64,000 bases of DNA from Pterois miles (lineage: Eukaryota > Chordata > Actinopteri > Perciformes > Scorpaenidae): contig CAMQGK010000567.1 in assembly GCA_947000775.1 (NCBI GenBank), positions 6,757,501-6,821,500 on the forward strand, given 5' to 3'. The translations under genes and the position numbers were made by a program. Below are positions 1 to 10,887 of this stretch, one piece after another (positions within the stretch are counted from its first letter, which is position 1; each line of letters begins with the position of its first letter). The notes under the pieces were generated by a model that was not told the DNA's origin, made no database searches, and saw nothing but the letters and a program-made list of their open reading frames with translations.

Positions 1-33
1 AAATAAGGTAGGTATAATTTAGTTTAAAGTATC

Positions 34-66
34 TTTTATGCACTAATCTCTGATTAGTGCATAAAA
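34..66. repeat. Perfect hairpin, 15-bp arms
   Basis: Arms at 34-48 and 52-66 (TTTTATGCACTAATC and its complement) with a 3-base loop. Confidence 0.9.
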
Positions 67-144
67 ATCATAAACTGAAAGCATGCCTTCTTTAAGTTTA
101 AAAGAAACATACTAATAGCACACAATAAACTGCTTTTTTGTAAG

Positions 145-545
145 GAATAAAATGAGAAAGTTTGTGACCCGGCAGCCATGTTGAGATCAGCTGAGGAAAT
201 ACCAAGCACCGCCCACCAGCCAGAGCAAACTTTCTGATTTTACAGCTAAACAGTAACTACAAGATGTTTCTGAAAATATTTGAGGAGAGAAATAAGCATA
301 ACTGTAACAGAATATTTTTTGAGTGCTGCCTAGTTTGACCGTTTGATTGGTGTTCACAAGTGACTGACAGCTGCCTGTTGAATAAACAGCCAATAGGAAC
401 GCTCTCAGTCTGAAATGACCTGTGAGCCATGAGGAGGCACAGAAGTCTAGTTTTCTCTCAGAACACTTGAATTACAAAATGCTGAAAAGTTATTAGGGAA
501 TTTTTGCCCAATGACGCCAAAAGCATTCTGCCTCTTGCAGCTTTA
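145..545 (-). repeat. Palindromic MITE-like repeat family A, copy 1
   Basis: Shares TGTGACCCGGCAGCCATGTT, CAGTAACTACAAGATGTTTC and, in reverse, CAGCATTTTGTAATTCAAGTG with copies at 6035, 9838, 18505 and 55178. Confidence 0.7.
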
Positions 546-1935
546 ATTTATCCATTACCATATTAAAGGTCTGAATCTACAGTAAATTCGGCGCCATATT
601 TAGGATGAATTATTTTAATGGAACAAGCCAGTTATTAGTTCCGGTTTGATTTTAATATGCATGACATTTAAATTAGATGAAATCTTGCTTTTTTCATTTT
701 CAATGCTGCTATTTCTTATAGTTTTATACATTACGTTGTCTAGTTGGGTTCAAGGCTACACAGATATGATGATTGTATTACTGCATGATGATAGTATGAT
801 CATTTTGATTCCTCTTGACACATTTACAAAATCCCAACCAGGCTTCTTTCTCATTTTAACTCTGCTCCCTTTATACAAACAAGCCAGAAGCAACATGGCG
901 TTCACTAAAGTTTTCTCTCAGTGAATACAGTAAACTGAGCCAAAGTTCAGATTTAGAACAGCGACGGTTACATTTTTAGAAGCACACATTCACACAAAGT
1001 TACACAATATGAGATGATAGATCCTCAGGTGCACATGACTTAGTCTCACATTGACGCATGAAAATACTTTTCAGGCACATTTACACCGAATGAAAGACTG
1101 AACCCAGGAGGATTCAGCACACACAAAGTGGGTCACAAAGTGAAAGTTTGAAGAAGGTGGAAATGCAAACACAGAGGACTCGTGTATTGTAGGCCATAAA
1201 GTTATTATGTGTGTGCAATGTGAATATCTATATTACATTAATCAGATGGTGGACGCAATAACATGAACACTTATACGATTTATTGCAATCAACAAAAATT
1301 AATTTATAAAGCTTGTAAAAGTTTTGTGCAGTTGTAGTTTGTGCTGTTGGTTTAGTAGATTGCATCATATTTTACTGGACTAAACGAGGATTTTTAGACA
1401 ACTTAGACCACCAACACCCACGCAACCATAATACAGCATGAAGGTTAAGAAGAAGGTGATTGATGTTTATAAAAACAGATAAATCTGCACATGATTTTTT
1501 TCTTTTAGGGTCATAAATATAATCCTACCTCAAATTTGCATTAGCTCAACGCCCACTCACTCACACACACATAACTTCACAAGCACCATCTCATGCTCTT
1601 TTTGTGTTTACTCATCTCAGACACCCTGTTCCCATCTTCAGCACGTTGCACAATGAATAATGCATCGAGATTTGTGTTATACGGTGCAGATTAAGCACTA
1701 ATCTCAGCTACAGGCTGATTTTTTGTGACTTCTTCATCCCTTTTTTTTCATGTTTAACACTCACCACAGCGTGTGTACCTTTTAAGAGATTCATTTTCTT
1801 TTAATCAGAGTTATAAACATGTATTATAAATAAATATTAGAGCATTTGATTTATAGCTTTTGAATTATTTACTGGACTAGCTCCCACAAGCATGGCATGC
1901 AACCATCACAGCCTCTTCCTCTGAATGTCTGGGAC

Positions 1936-2761
1936 CTTAAAGGGGTTGGTTTTTTGAAGTGGGGTTGTATGAGGTACTTCCATAGTCAGTGTATTATCTA
2001 CAGTAGATGACGACTGGTACGCCTCCAGTTTGAAGAAACAGACAGGAGGTACCGCATGGAAGCAAAGCGATGTACTGCAGTGGCCATTTCCGGCAGCGAA
2101 AAGGATTTTAGACACCTAAAGTAAAGGCTCACCTGAAAGAATGTGTATCAGTGTAAGTCCACGCTATAATTAGACTATTTTCACAGCATTACCTTGCAGC
2201 CCCTCCTGATGGGGAATTGAAGCCACTGTATCCCTATATAAGCTCTCTTCAAAGCCACCACACTCCGTAATTTTACCTCGCAGAATGCAGGGGATGCTGG
2301 TCTACCAAGGTCTCAATCGGTTAGTATGATTGTGTTATTGGAATCTGAGCTAACCAAAGTCACACAATAACAAACAAACTAACCAATCAAGGCAGCGGTA
2401 GACGAGCAACTCCTGTAAAATTCAAGTTTTTTTCAGTGGAGTGTAGTTGCTTTGGCGAGAGCACAGGTAACGGCTTCTGTTCCCGGTTGGAAGTTAAGCC
2501 TATGAATATTTTCTAAATATAATGCATATGATATTGATTACTGATATAGATTTTTTTAAGTGGGATGTTCTTTTAGGTGTCTAGAATATGTTTTGTTTAG
2601 CCCCGTCCACAGCAGCGCATTGCTTTGCTTCTGTATGGTAACTCCTGTCTGCTTCACCCAGCTAGGGTTGTGCTGACCGTCATCTACTCTAGGTAACACA
2701 CTGACTACAGATAAAACCTCACACAAACCCGCTTCAAAACACCACAACTATCCCTTTAACA
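1936..2761. mobile_element. MITE with >100-bp inverted ends, copy 1
   Basis: The left end (TTAAAGGGGTTGG, TTTTGAAGTGGGG, GTAGATGACGACTGG) is mirrored at the right end (reverse: TTAAAGGGATAGTTGTGGTG, TTTTGAAGCGGG, GTAGATGACGGTCAGC). A second copy lies 480 bp downstream. Noncoding. Confidence 0.75.
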
Positions 2762-3237
2762 GTCATGGAAACAACACAGGATTTGATTTCACTCGTTGAC
2801 ACTGCCCAGTCTGAAGAAAGGGTGAGGTGGCTCGTGTTATTTTTTTGGATAAAAGTTTCCAGAGGTGCCTTAGTGTCCATTTACAGATTTCAGTGTTGCT
2901 GAAAATGGGTTGAAATCATTTAAAAACCTGCTAATGATACACTGAGTTCCTTATTGATGTGTTACCAGAGTAAAACTGCTACCAAACATGATGACAATTC
3001 ATGTATTTTTTACACAAATGATGCACTATGGGGGCATAAAATGCTGATTTAAATCAGTTTCACTGAGTATTTTATCCAGGCCTTACTGCAGTTGTTGCAG
3101 TAGTTGGTGATTCAACTGTGTAATAGGCCATCATGTGGAGAAACCAGTATACTGTACTGCATTGACCATATACCCAGTATATGAGTATATACATATTAGA
3201 ATATAAAAATTTAATATGCAAGTTTGTGTTTACTACA

Positions 3238-3914
3238 GTTTTAAAGGGATCGTGTGGGTGTTTTGAAGTGGGACTGTATGAAGTACTCATCCACAGTCTG
3301 TGTATTAGATTAGTAGATGACGATCAGCATGCCCCCAGTTTGAAGAAGCAGACAAGAGTTACAGCACGCAAGTAAAGCAATGTAGTGCCGTGAACAGGGC
3401 TGGAAGCAAAATGTCCTAAAAAATGTTTATAATATTTCACCACTTGACCTTGCTCTGAGACGGCTAAACAGTCTATGTTTCCAACGGGGAACTGAAGCTG
3501 TTATCTATGCTCTCACCAAAGCAGCCAGACTCCATTGAAAAAAAACTGTAATTTTCAGCGATGGACCAGCTACTCCTGTGTTCTGCGATGTAAAATTTCT
3601 GTTTTTTCCAGTAGAGTCTCGTAGCTTTGGCAAGAGCATAGATGGATACAGCGGCTTCAGTTCTCCGTCAGAAAGGGCCGTCTGACGGCAAGTTAGAACG
3701 GTGAAAATATTGTAAATATAGTGAACACTAAAACTGACACTGATTTTTTTAGGTGAGCCTCTTTTAAGTAGCTAAAATATGTTGTCTGTCGGCCCCGTAC
3801 ATTGACAACATTGTCTCTCCAAGCTAGGGCCGTGCTGACCGTCATCTACTGTAGATAATACACTGACTACCTTATACAGACCCACTTCAAAACACCCCAA
3901 CTATCCCTTTAACA
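3238..3914. mobile_element. MITE with >100-bp inverted ends, copy 2
   Basis: Same family as 1936-2761: TTTTAAAGGGATCGTGTGGG at the left, reverse TTAAAGGGATAGTTGGGGTG at the right, both followed by TTTTGAAGTGGG. It ends about 30 bp before the first visible FAM20-like exon. Confidence 0.75.
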
Positions 3915-3944
3915 TGCTCTCCATATTCACTTCATATCCTTCAG

Positions 3945-6900
3945 CTCAGAAGACAGGAGGCACCCAGCTCAAACTGCTCCTGTCATTCCCAAACTATGGA
4001 CAAGCTCTGCTGAAACCCATGAAGTAAGCCGCCACCATCCTAACGCTGACTGACTGAAAACAATCCATTTTTGTTTCGGTGACTACTAAATGATTTCAAT
4101 CAGAGGTCACATAAAGCAACATAAAATTGCTCATTACATCAGCTGTTTGTGTTTTTGTCGTACAGACAATCCAGAGAAGCAGAGACGGATGGAAACCTCT
4201 TCTACTTCTCCGACTTTGAAAGACACAATGCAGAGATTGCCGCCTTTCACCTTGACAGGTACAGATCCTCAATGTCAGCAGGAGGCAGGCATCTTGCTTT
4301 CTGTAACCACCATCACTGGCCAAACACTGGAATTACTCTTTCATGAAGCTGCTGTACAGCTTGTACGGATTGAGTAAATAGAAAACAATAACAGCGTTTT
4401 CCTCCTCTACTTGTTTTCTTTCTCATTCTGTCTTTCAGCTCCTTTATTTCTTTCATGCTCTCGGCCTTTATTCCAGTTTTTTGTGGATTTTTCTTTTTTC
4501 AGATTGTTGGGCTTTAACAGGATCCCTCCAGTGGTCGGTCGGCTCATCAACATCACCTCAGAGATCAGAGAGATTACCACTGACCACAAGCTGTCTCGGA
4601 CCTTCTTCACATCCCCTGGTATGTATGTGCATGCATTTAGGTCAGAGCGCATCCATGCCTGCACCCACCTCCACCTGCGCTACTGTAGCAATGCCACACA
4701 TTATCACATACAGGCTGCTCCACAACTAAACTCCAGCTTCCATCTCTCTGGTTCTAGTGGGGAACGTGTGTTTCCATGGCCAGTGTGAGTACTACTGCTC
4801 ACCAGAGCATCCGGTGTGCGGTAAGCCGCATGCGCTGGAGGTCTCCCTGGCTGCCATGCTACCTGACCTCACCTTAGCTCCCCGCAGGTCCTGGAGGTCC
4901 CCATGGAGACGCTCCTACAGCCGCACCAAGCTAGCAAAGTGGGTACACTCCGATATTGTTTAAAGGTATCAACATGTGTTAAATTTAATCTCATCACTAA
5001 CAATCAGCCCTGCAATAATCACCAGATTTTATTTTACCCACTTGCATTTATACACTTGGTATTGTGCAGAACATTAGAGACACTTTTGTCTTTTTTAAAT
5101 GTTATAATGTGTCCTGTTGCTGTTTGAGTTTATAGCTGAGCTGTGTATGTGAGTCTTCACTGCCATCTGCTGGTCACAATGAAGATGTGCAACACGACAT
5201 TAAATATGTGGCTAACACAATGTCAGTGTCAATACCCAGTAGATGTCAATACTATTACTCCTTATTGGTGTAATTAGAGAGTGCTGTAGGGATGAGTCCT
5301 AAAATGAGCATTGTAGCACTTCTGGGTCTGGAAGTCAGCAGGTTTTTAGGTAGATGCCTGAAATAAGGTCCGTTGGTAACACAAGCTGAAGAAATTTCAA
5401 CATTTTGTTCTATGACATAAAATACATCAGTAAATATCCCACTTGTGAATTTTGAAGCTTTTACGTGTCTTTAAAAAGGTTGCAAACAAGTGGCCAAATG
5501 AGACTATTAAACGTCATCATGCTGATTCATTCACCTTTACAGCCTCGTGTTTATACTCACTCTTGTGACAGGGATGTAGTTTGTTTATAGCCTAACGTTA
5601 GCTTTTTGCTTCGGGCACTTTCAAAAATCATAAAAATGGGGTTCATTTGTGGAGTTTATCTTGCTGAACAAAATGTGTAAGTATCAGAAATGTTTGGTCG
5701 CCACAGAGTTTAATTTCTGCAATAATCCAAAACAAAGTGGAAAAATCCCATTGGTTTTTTGTTGAGGGAACCAGAGCGATGCTAGCGTCCTGGTTGGCTT
5801 ACAATAAAACATCATGCCCGGAGCACTCTATTACTAACAATAAGAGTAATGTCAGTGCTTTTGTACACGCCTCTGTGGAGGACCACATGCATATTTTAAA
5901 AGATGATGTGGACACATTTTTCCTGAGAGCTCAGGTTAATTTGACTTTGTGTTTGGAGGCCCTCTGAACCACAACAAAGCAACAGTGAACTAAAAACTTT
6001 ACTGAGCATGAATACCCTCAAAAATACCCCATAAAATATTAAACCTGCAGCAGGCAGAAAGTTTTTGGCATCATTGAGCAAAAATACCATAATATCCTTT
6101 CAGCATATTGTAGACTTCTGCACCTCCTCATGGCTCTGTTTTCAGGCTTTAAAAAATCTAGCCCTGGCAAGAAACTGTGACCAATCGGAGGTCAGTTCAG
6201 AGAGAGAGCATTCCTATTGGCTGTTCATTCAACAGAGACAGCTGTCTGTCAATCACTCACAAACTCTGATAAAACAGACAAACTAGGCAGCGCTGATCAA
6301 ATATGAATCAGTACCCTGTTACTGTAATGACTATTTCTCACCTCAAATATTTCAGAAACATCTTGTAGTTACTGTTTAGCTGTGAAATGAGAACGTTTGT
6401 GACCCGGCAGCCATGTTGGAATCAGATGAGGAAATACGAAGCACCGCCCACCAGCTGGAGCAAACTTTCTCTGAAAGAGAAACATCTGAGGAGAGAAATA
6501 AACATTACAGAAATAAACATTACAGAAACAAAATATTGATACATATTTGATCTGTCTAGTGAGCGTTTAATCAGAGTTTGTGAGTGATTGACAGCTGCTC
6601 AGAGACGGCAGGCTCTAGCTCGGCTCTGATTGGTTGTTTTCATCTGGTCTGTGAAATCTTGCAGATGCAGTTCGGAGCATTGGAGGACACAGAGGAATAT
6701 GATTTTTTTTCAGATTAGCTGTCTCATACACTACTGTCAGGATATTCATTCATTCATTCATCGTCAACCGCTTATCCCATTAGGGGTCGCAGGGGGCTGG
6801 AGCCGATCCCAGCTAGCATTGGGCGAAGGCGGGGTTCACCCTGGACAGGTCGCCAGTCCATCGCAGGGACTGTCAGGATATAGTTTTATAAAATCATATT

Positions 6901-9436
6901 TGCTCCATTTCTACCCGCTGCTTTAAAGCTGATGACTACTAATAGATCAGCTCAAGTCTGTAGCAGTGCCCTGTTTTCCTGCTCAGCTCAAGTGGATTTA
7001 TATTGTCATATTGTCAACCCACATCAAAAAGTGTTGTTCTCTGATGAACTTGAGTTAGAAAGATTAAATAAATTACATGGAGAGGAAGTTTGGATAGTTA
7101 GCATTAGCCACCATGGTTGAGTAGATTTTTAAAACGGCAACAGATCTTGTTTAACACTAATAAAATGGACAAAAAAACCATTCAAACGGTATCTGTTTTC
7201 TTCTACTTAATTGCACCAGGTGGGAGAAGGAGCCAGCCTACTGCGACATAGTGAAACAGACGCCTCCTTATGACCGCGGCACCAGACTGGTGGATCTCAT
7301 AGACATGGCCGTACTGGACTTCCTCATGAGTCAGTCTCTTTTTAAACTTGACCCACTTGACCCTGTTATGCTAGTTTTCTGGTGCATAGACCTATTTGTG
7401 TTTTGGGTTTCTACTTGAACATATTTACATGCTTTACTGTTCAAAAAACGCTTTTTTTTTTTTCACTGTGTGTCTGAAATGCTCTGAGCTCTGATTGGTC
7501 AGCTGGCCCGCTCTGTTGTGATTGGTCAACTGAACCAAACTCTTCAGATTCCACTACACCTCCACTCTAACTAGCTTTGTTTGAGGGTGCGCTAAATTAG
7601 CCACTAGGCGGGTATTATGCAAATGTGTTACTTAGTGACATCACCACATTACAGAAGAAAAAGCGGGACTTAAAGCAAGGCGTTTCAGGCAGCGAAGAGT
7701 AGTGCTTTCTAACTTCACAGACCATATATGTGCGAAAAAACAATATAACACACTAAAAGACGGGGAAAAGCACAAAAGCATAATAGGTCATCTTTAAATG
7801 AGGAGTAAAAAACATTTGAAATGAGAAAATAAATAAAGATACAACAAGAGTATAATGTCCCAGGTTAATGCTCTCAGGATGCTATCATGAATTTTCATCA
7901 ATATATGCCATTATTTACTTCATGTGCCTACAAAAATGTCTCTCACAAAGTCTAAATTAATGTGAATGTTTTTCATTCGAAGGCAACATGGACAGACATC
8001 ACTATGAGACGTTTGAGAAGTTTGGCAACGAGACTTTTCTGCTGCATCTGGATAACGGACGGGCGTGAGTATCATGAACATCTGATGATGATGTTATAGT
8101 GGTCATATTTGACAGCCAAATAAGTAAAATAACATTATATTTATACTTTCTTTTGACTGAAATGTTAATAATGTTTTCCAGGTTTGGGCGGCACTCTCGG
8201 GATGAGCCGTCTATTTTAGCTCCTTTACAACAGTGTTGCAGGTAAAACAAAAGCTTGTCTGTTCTCTGAGTTTCTAGCACACTTAAACACCTGATTCATC
8301 TGTTGTCAGGCAATTAAATAGGCACATACATCATAGATGTGGGTCAGTAGGGGCCTACTACGCCTATGTTGTAAAAGCGAAAGTGAAACAAAAGCAACAA
8401 GTTCTGACAAGTTGTAATACTAATGAACTTCTTTAGGTTTAGGCAATAAAATAACAACTGCTGTAGGTTTATGTAAAAAACAGTTAAATGTAGGCAATAA
8501 AATACAACTTATTTAGGTTTAGGCAATAAAACTGCATGTTTTGTAGGTTTAGGCAATAAAACCCCAACTTGTTTAGGTTTAGGCAACAAAAAACAGTTAA
8601 GTTTTGGAAAGACATTGTGTTTTGGGTTAAAATAACTAGAACCACAAATACACATTGCTGGTTTCACACAGGATGTAAATTCTAGTCTCCTAGGTGAAAA
8701 CCCTGTGTTTTGTGCCGCATCCATCATCCCCATGCACCGTCCCCAGCCTCCACCCCTTATAGAGTTTTATACCATCTATACTACAGTGCCTTACTTCCAC
8801 TTCTGCTCCTGTTATAAGTTGCTGTCATTGTTTGTTATACCTTCTGTCAGCGGTCTACCATGTGAATAGATGATAAAACCTACTAGTGGGTGTAGTAGGC
8901 CCCTATTGACCAACATCTGTGGGGCTTATAGCAACTGATATTTTAATATATTTATTTAATAGCCTGAAAACAGTCTAATCAGCTAACATAAAGATGAGGG
9001 ATGGGCAAAATTATTTTTTTAAGAAAGTAGTGGATAAAGTTGCAAGGTGTAGTACAGAATACATGTAATTAATTTAATATTGACACACATGTAGAGATGG
9101 AGATGGTGAGGAGAAAATTTCTGGCTCATGTGGGTATGAATACTACTTTTGATCTTGCTCTCCACCCACCTTTGTAGGATCCGTCGCTCCACCCTCCTCC
9201 GCTTGCGTCTCTTGTCCCTCCCCGGCTTCCGCCTGAGCGATGCCATGCGGGAGTCGCTGGTCCAGGATCCGCTGGCAGTCGTGGCCCCCCTCCTCTCTGA
9301 ACCACACCTCTCTGCTCTGGACCGGCGCCTTGCAACCGTCCTACGGGTGGTGCAGGCCTGTCAGGAACACCACGCAGATGTCATTTACAACGACCTGGAA
9401 GGATACGATCAAGAGTACGATCAACAGCCTGACTGA
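3945..9436 (+). CDS. fam20c: FAM20C-like secretory-pathway protein kinase, 3' eight exons (5' end off window)
   Basis: Exons read as 3945-4023, 4166-4258, 4503-4618, 4758-4938, 7220-7329, 7983-8064, 8182-8241 and 9178-9436 (TGA). All phases join without a break and give about 326 codons covering nearly the whole kinase domain. Diagnostic stretches are FSDFERHNAEIAAFHLDR, NMDRHHYETFEKFGNETF (catalytic Asp) and LDNGRAFGRHSRDE (metal-binding Asp of the DFG-like site), plus the conserved cysteines around CEYYCSPEHPVCGKP and PLQQCCRIR. FAM20C phosphorylates Ser-x-Glu sites of secreted proteins in the Golgi. The LQQCCRIR block favours FAM20C over FAM20A, but teleosts have several FAM20C paralogues and I cannot say which this is. 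The first visible exon starts inside a codon; the signal-anchor and N-lobe exons are not found in 1-3944, so they lie upstream. The donor after 7329 (GTCAGT) is weak but fits phase. Introns carry several MITEs and a SINE. Confidence 0.93.
5280..5850 (+). repeat. Repeat family E, copy 1
   Basis: GGGATGAGTCCTAAAATGAG, GGTAACACAAGCTGAAGAAA, GTGGAAAAATCCCATTGGTT, GTCCTGGTTGGCTTACAA. Confidence 0.65.
6035..6925 (+). repeat. Palindromic MITE-like repeat family A, copy 2
   Basis: Begins AAACCTGCAGCAGGCAGAAA and ends near CCCGCTGCTTTAAAGC. Contains TTTCAGAAACATCTTGTAGT and GTGACCCGGCAGCCATGTTG. A SINE-like insert lies inside at 6746-6868. Confidence 0.75.
6746..6868 (+). mobile_element. Short SINE/LINE-3'-like insertion with perfect 13-bp target duplication
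   Basis: The insert (CGTCAACCGCTTATCCCATT, GGAGCCGATCCCAGCTAGCA, CCTGGACAGGTCGCCAGTCC) is flanked by identical copies of ACTGTCAGGATAT at 6733-6745 and 6869-6881. A short ATTC tandem lies at its left edge. Confidence 0.9.
7361..7795 (+). repeat. Repeat family B, copy 1
   Basis: GATTGGTCAGCTGGCCCGCT, CTCTGTTGTGATTGGTCAAC, GCGGGACTTAAAGCAAGGCG, ending AGCATAATAGGTCATCTTTA. Nonautonomous element in a FAM20-like intron. Confidence 0.7.
8334..8925. mobile_element. MITE with ~25-bp inverted ends and an internal minisatellite
   Basis: AGATGTGGGTCAGTAGGGGC at 8334 is mirrored near 8920 (AGATGTTGGTCAATAGGGGC in reverse), both followed by CTACTAC. The interior holds tandem TTTAGGTTTAGGCAATAAAA units. 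It lies in the last intron of the FAM20-like gene. Confidence 0.7.
8430..8600 (+). repeat. Minisatellite with TTTAGG-containing units
   Basis: About five degenerate units of roughly 30-40 bp, each containing TTTAGGTTTAGGCAATAAAA or a close variant. Confidence 0.8.
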
Positions 9437-9444
9437 GGAAAACA

Positions 9445-9450
9445 AATAAA
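9445..9450 (+). promoter_or_regulatory. Candidate polyadenylation signal of the FAM20-like gene
   Basis: AATAAA nine bases after the stop codon. It is unusually close to the stop, so a more distal signal may be the one used. Confidence 0.35.
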
Positions 9451-9671
9451 TGATAGGCCTATCTTTGTCTCATACTGGATATCTGTGCATATTATTTTGT
9501 CACTAGTCTTGCTTGATATCATTATATTGCTAAATGCAATATTGGGAGTATTTCTTTGCAGATTGTTGCAATTTGAAGATTTTTGCAGAGATATTTTCCA
9601 AGTCATATATCAGCCACAGGTTCAAATCCGGATAGCCTGGGTTTTCAGTCCAAAAACACACAATTTAGGTT

Positions 9672-9790
9672 AATTGATGACTACAAATTTCCCGTAGGTT
9701 TGAATGTTAGTGTGATTGTTGGTTGTCTGTCTCTATGTGTCTTATGATGGATTGGCGACCTGTCCAGGGTGTACCCCGCCTGCAGGATGA
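9672..9790 (+). mobile_element. SINE/LINE-3' fragment
   Basis: Contains GGATTGGCGACCTGTCCAGG and GTGTACCCCGCC, the same module as the insert at 6746, just beyond the FAM20-like gene. Confidence 0.5.
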
Positions 9791-9837
9791 CAGTGAGTAT
9801 ACTGCATGTGAAGTGGGCCTAGTATGAAAACAGGTGA

Positions 9838-10445
9838 CTTAAACCTGCAGTAGGCAGATTGTTTTCGGCATAATTGGGCAAAATTTCCATAATAACCTTT
9901 CAGCATGTTGTAATTCAAGTGTTCTGAGAGAAAACTAGACTTCTGCAGTTCCTCGTGGCTGTTTTCAGGCTTTAAAAAAATCTACCCCATGATGGGAGAC
10001 GAACTAGGTCATTTCACAAGAGAGCTCTCTCTATTGGCTGTTCATTCAGCGGCGACAGCGGTCAATCATTCGTGGACTCCGATGAAATGGTCAAACTGGG
10101 CAGCGCTGATCAAATACGAGCCAATATTCTGTTACTCTGATGCCTATTTCTTGCCTTAAATCTTTTCAGAAACATCTTGTAGTTACTGTTTAGCTGTAAA
10201 ATGAGTAACTACAAGATGTTTCTGAAAACATCTACGGCATGAAATAGGCATTAGAGTAACAGAATGCTGACTCATATTTCCTAGTTTGACCGTTTGAAAA
10301 CGGTTTGACCGTTTGTTTTCCTCTGGTCTCTGAAATCTTGCAGATGCCATTAGAAGCAGAGTAACACGATTTTTTTTTTTTTTTACATGACCTGGTTCAT
10401 GCACTACTGTAGTGACTATTTTCACTGTTTATTAGTTCTGTGGAG
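9838..10445 (+). repeat. Palindromic MITE-like repeat family A, copy 3
   Basis: Begins TTAAACCTGCAGTAGGCAGA. Its centre (about 10110-10270) is a long imperfect palindrome around CAGAAACATCTTGTAGTTAC and GTAACTACAAGATGTTTCTG. Confidence 0.75.
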
Positions 10446-10887
10446 CATTATAGTGAGTTTTTAATGAATCAACTCAGATGCCAGTGTGTTTATGGAAATA
10501 ATAAGACCAGATCATACTAAAAAAAACAGGATTCAGCCATCACTCTGTGCAGGATGATGCCCCCTGTAGCCACTGAGCAGAACTGCGACTTGCCGACGGA
10601 AAACTTAACTTTCACTTTCTAAACGTCACTAGATGAAGGCGGGATCCTCCAGGAGGAAGCTGCTCCTGCTGACAGGAGGAACTGAGGAAACATTGGAGGA
10701 CAGATCCTAGAGGCTTGGAAGTACGTCCGCCTAGTACTAAATGTACTGTCGGTTGTGATTTCTGACACTGAATGCACGTTATTTAGCGCCGTAGTGTGGA
10801 TGCAGCAGCTGTAGGCATCGGGAGCAGTCGTGGTCTCCGTGGGCCCGGTGGATTTTGCAGAGGATCTGGGTTGAGGTTGCCTCACCG

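Larger units (their letters stand above)
1..3944. other. Left flank/intron of the FAM20-like gene without recognised exons
   Basis: Apart from repeat family A (145-545), two long-TIR MITEs (1936-2761, 3238-3914) and a small hairpin, I see no coding exon. The stretch 546-1935 is AT-rich single-copy-looking sequence with no recognised feature. Confidence 0.6.

Noticed and set aside
8430..8600. TTTAGG repeats as interstitial telomere or CRISPR-like array
   Set aside because: Units are degenerate 30-40-bp tandems within a transposable element, not TTAGGG arrays or repeat-spacer structures.
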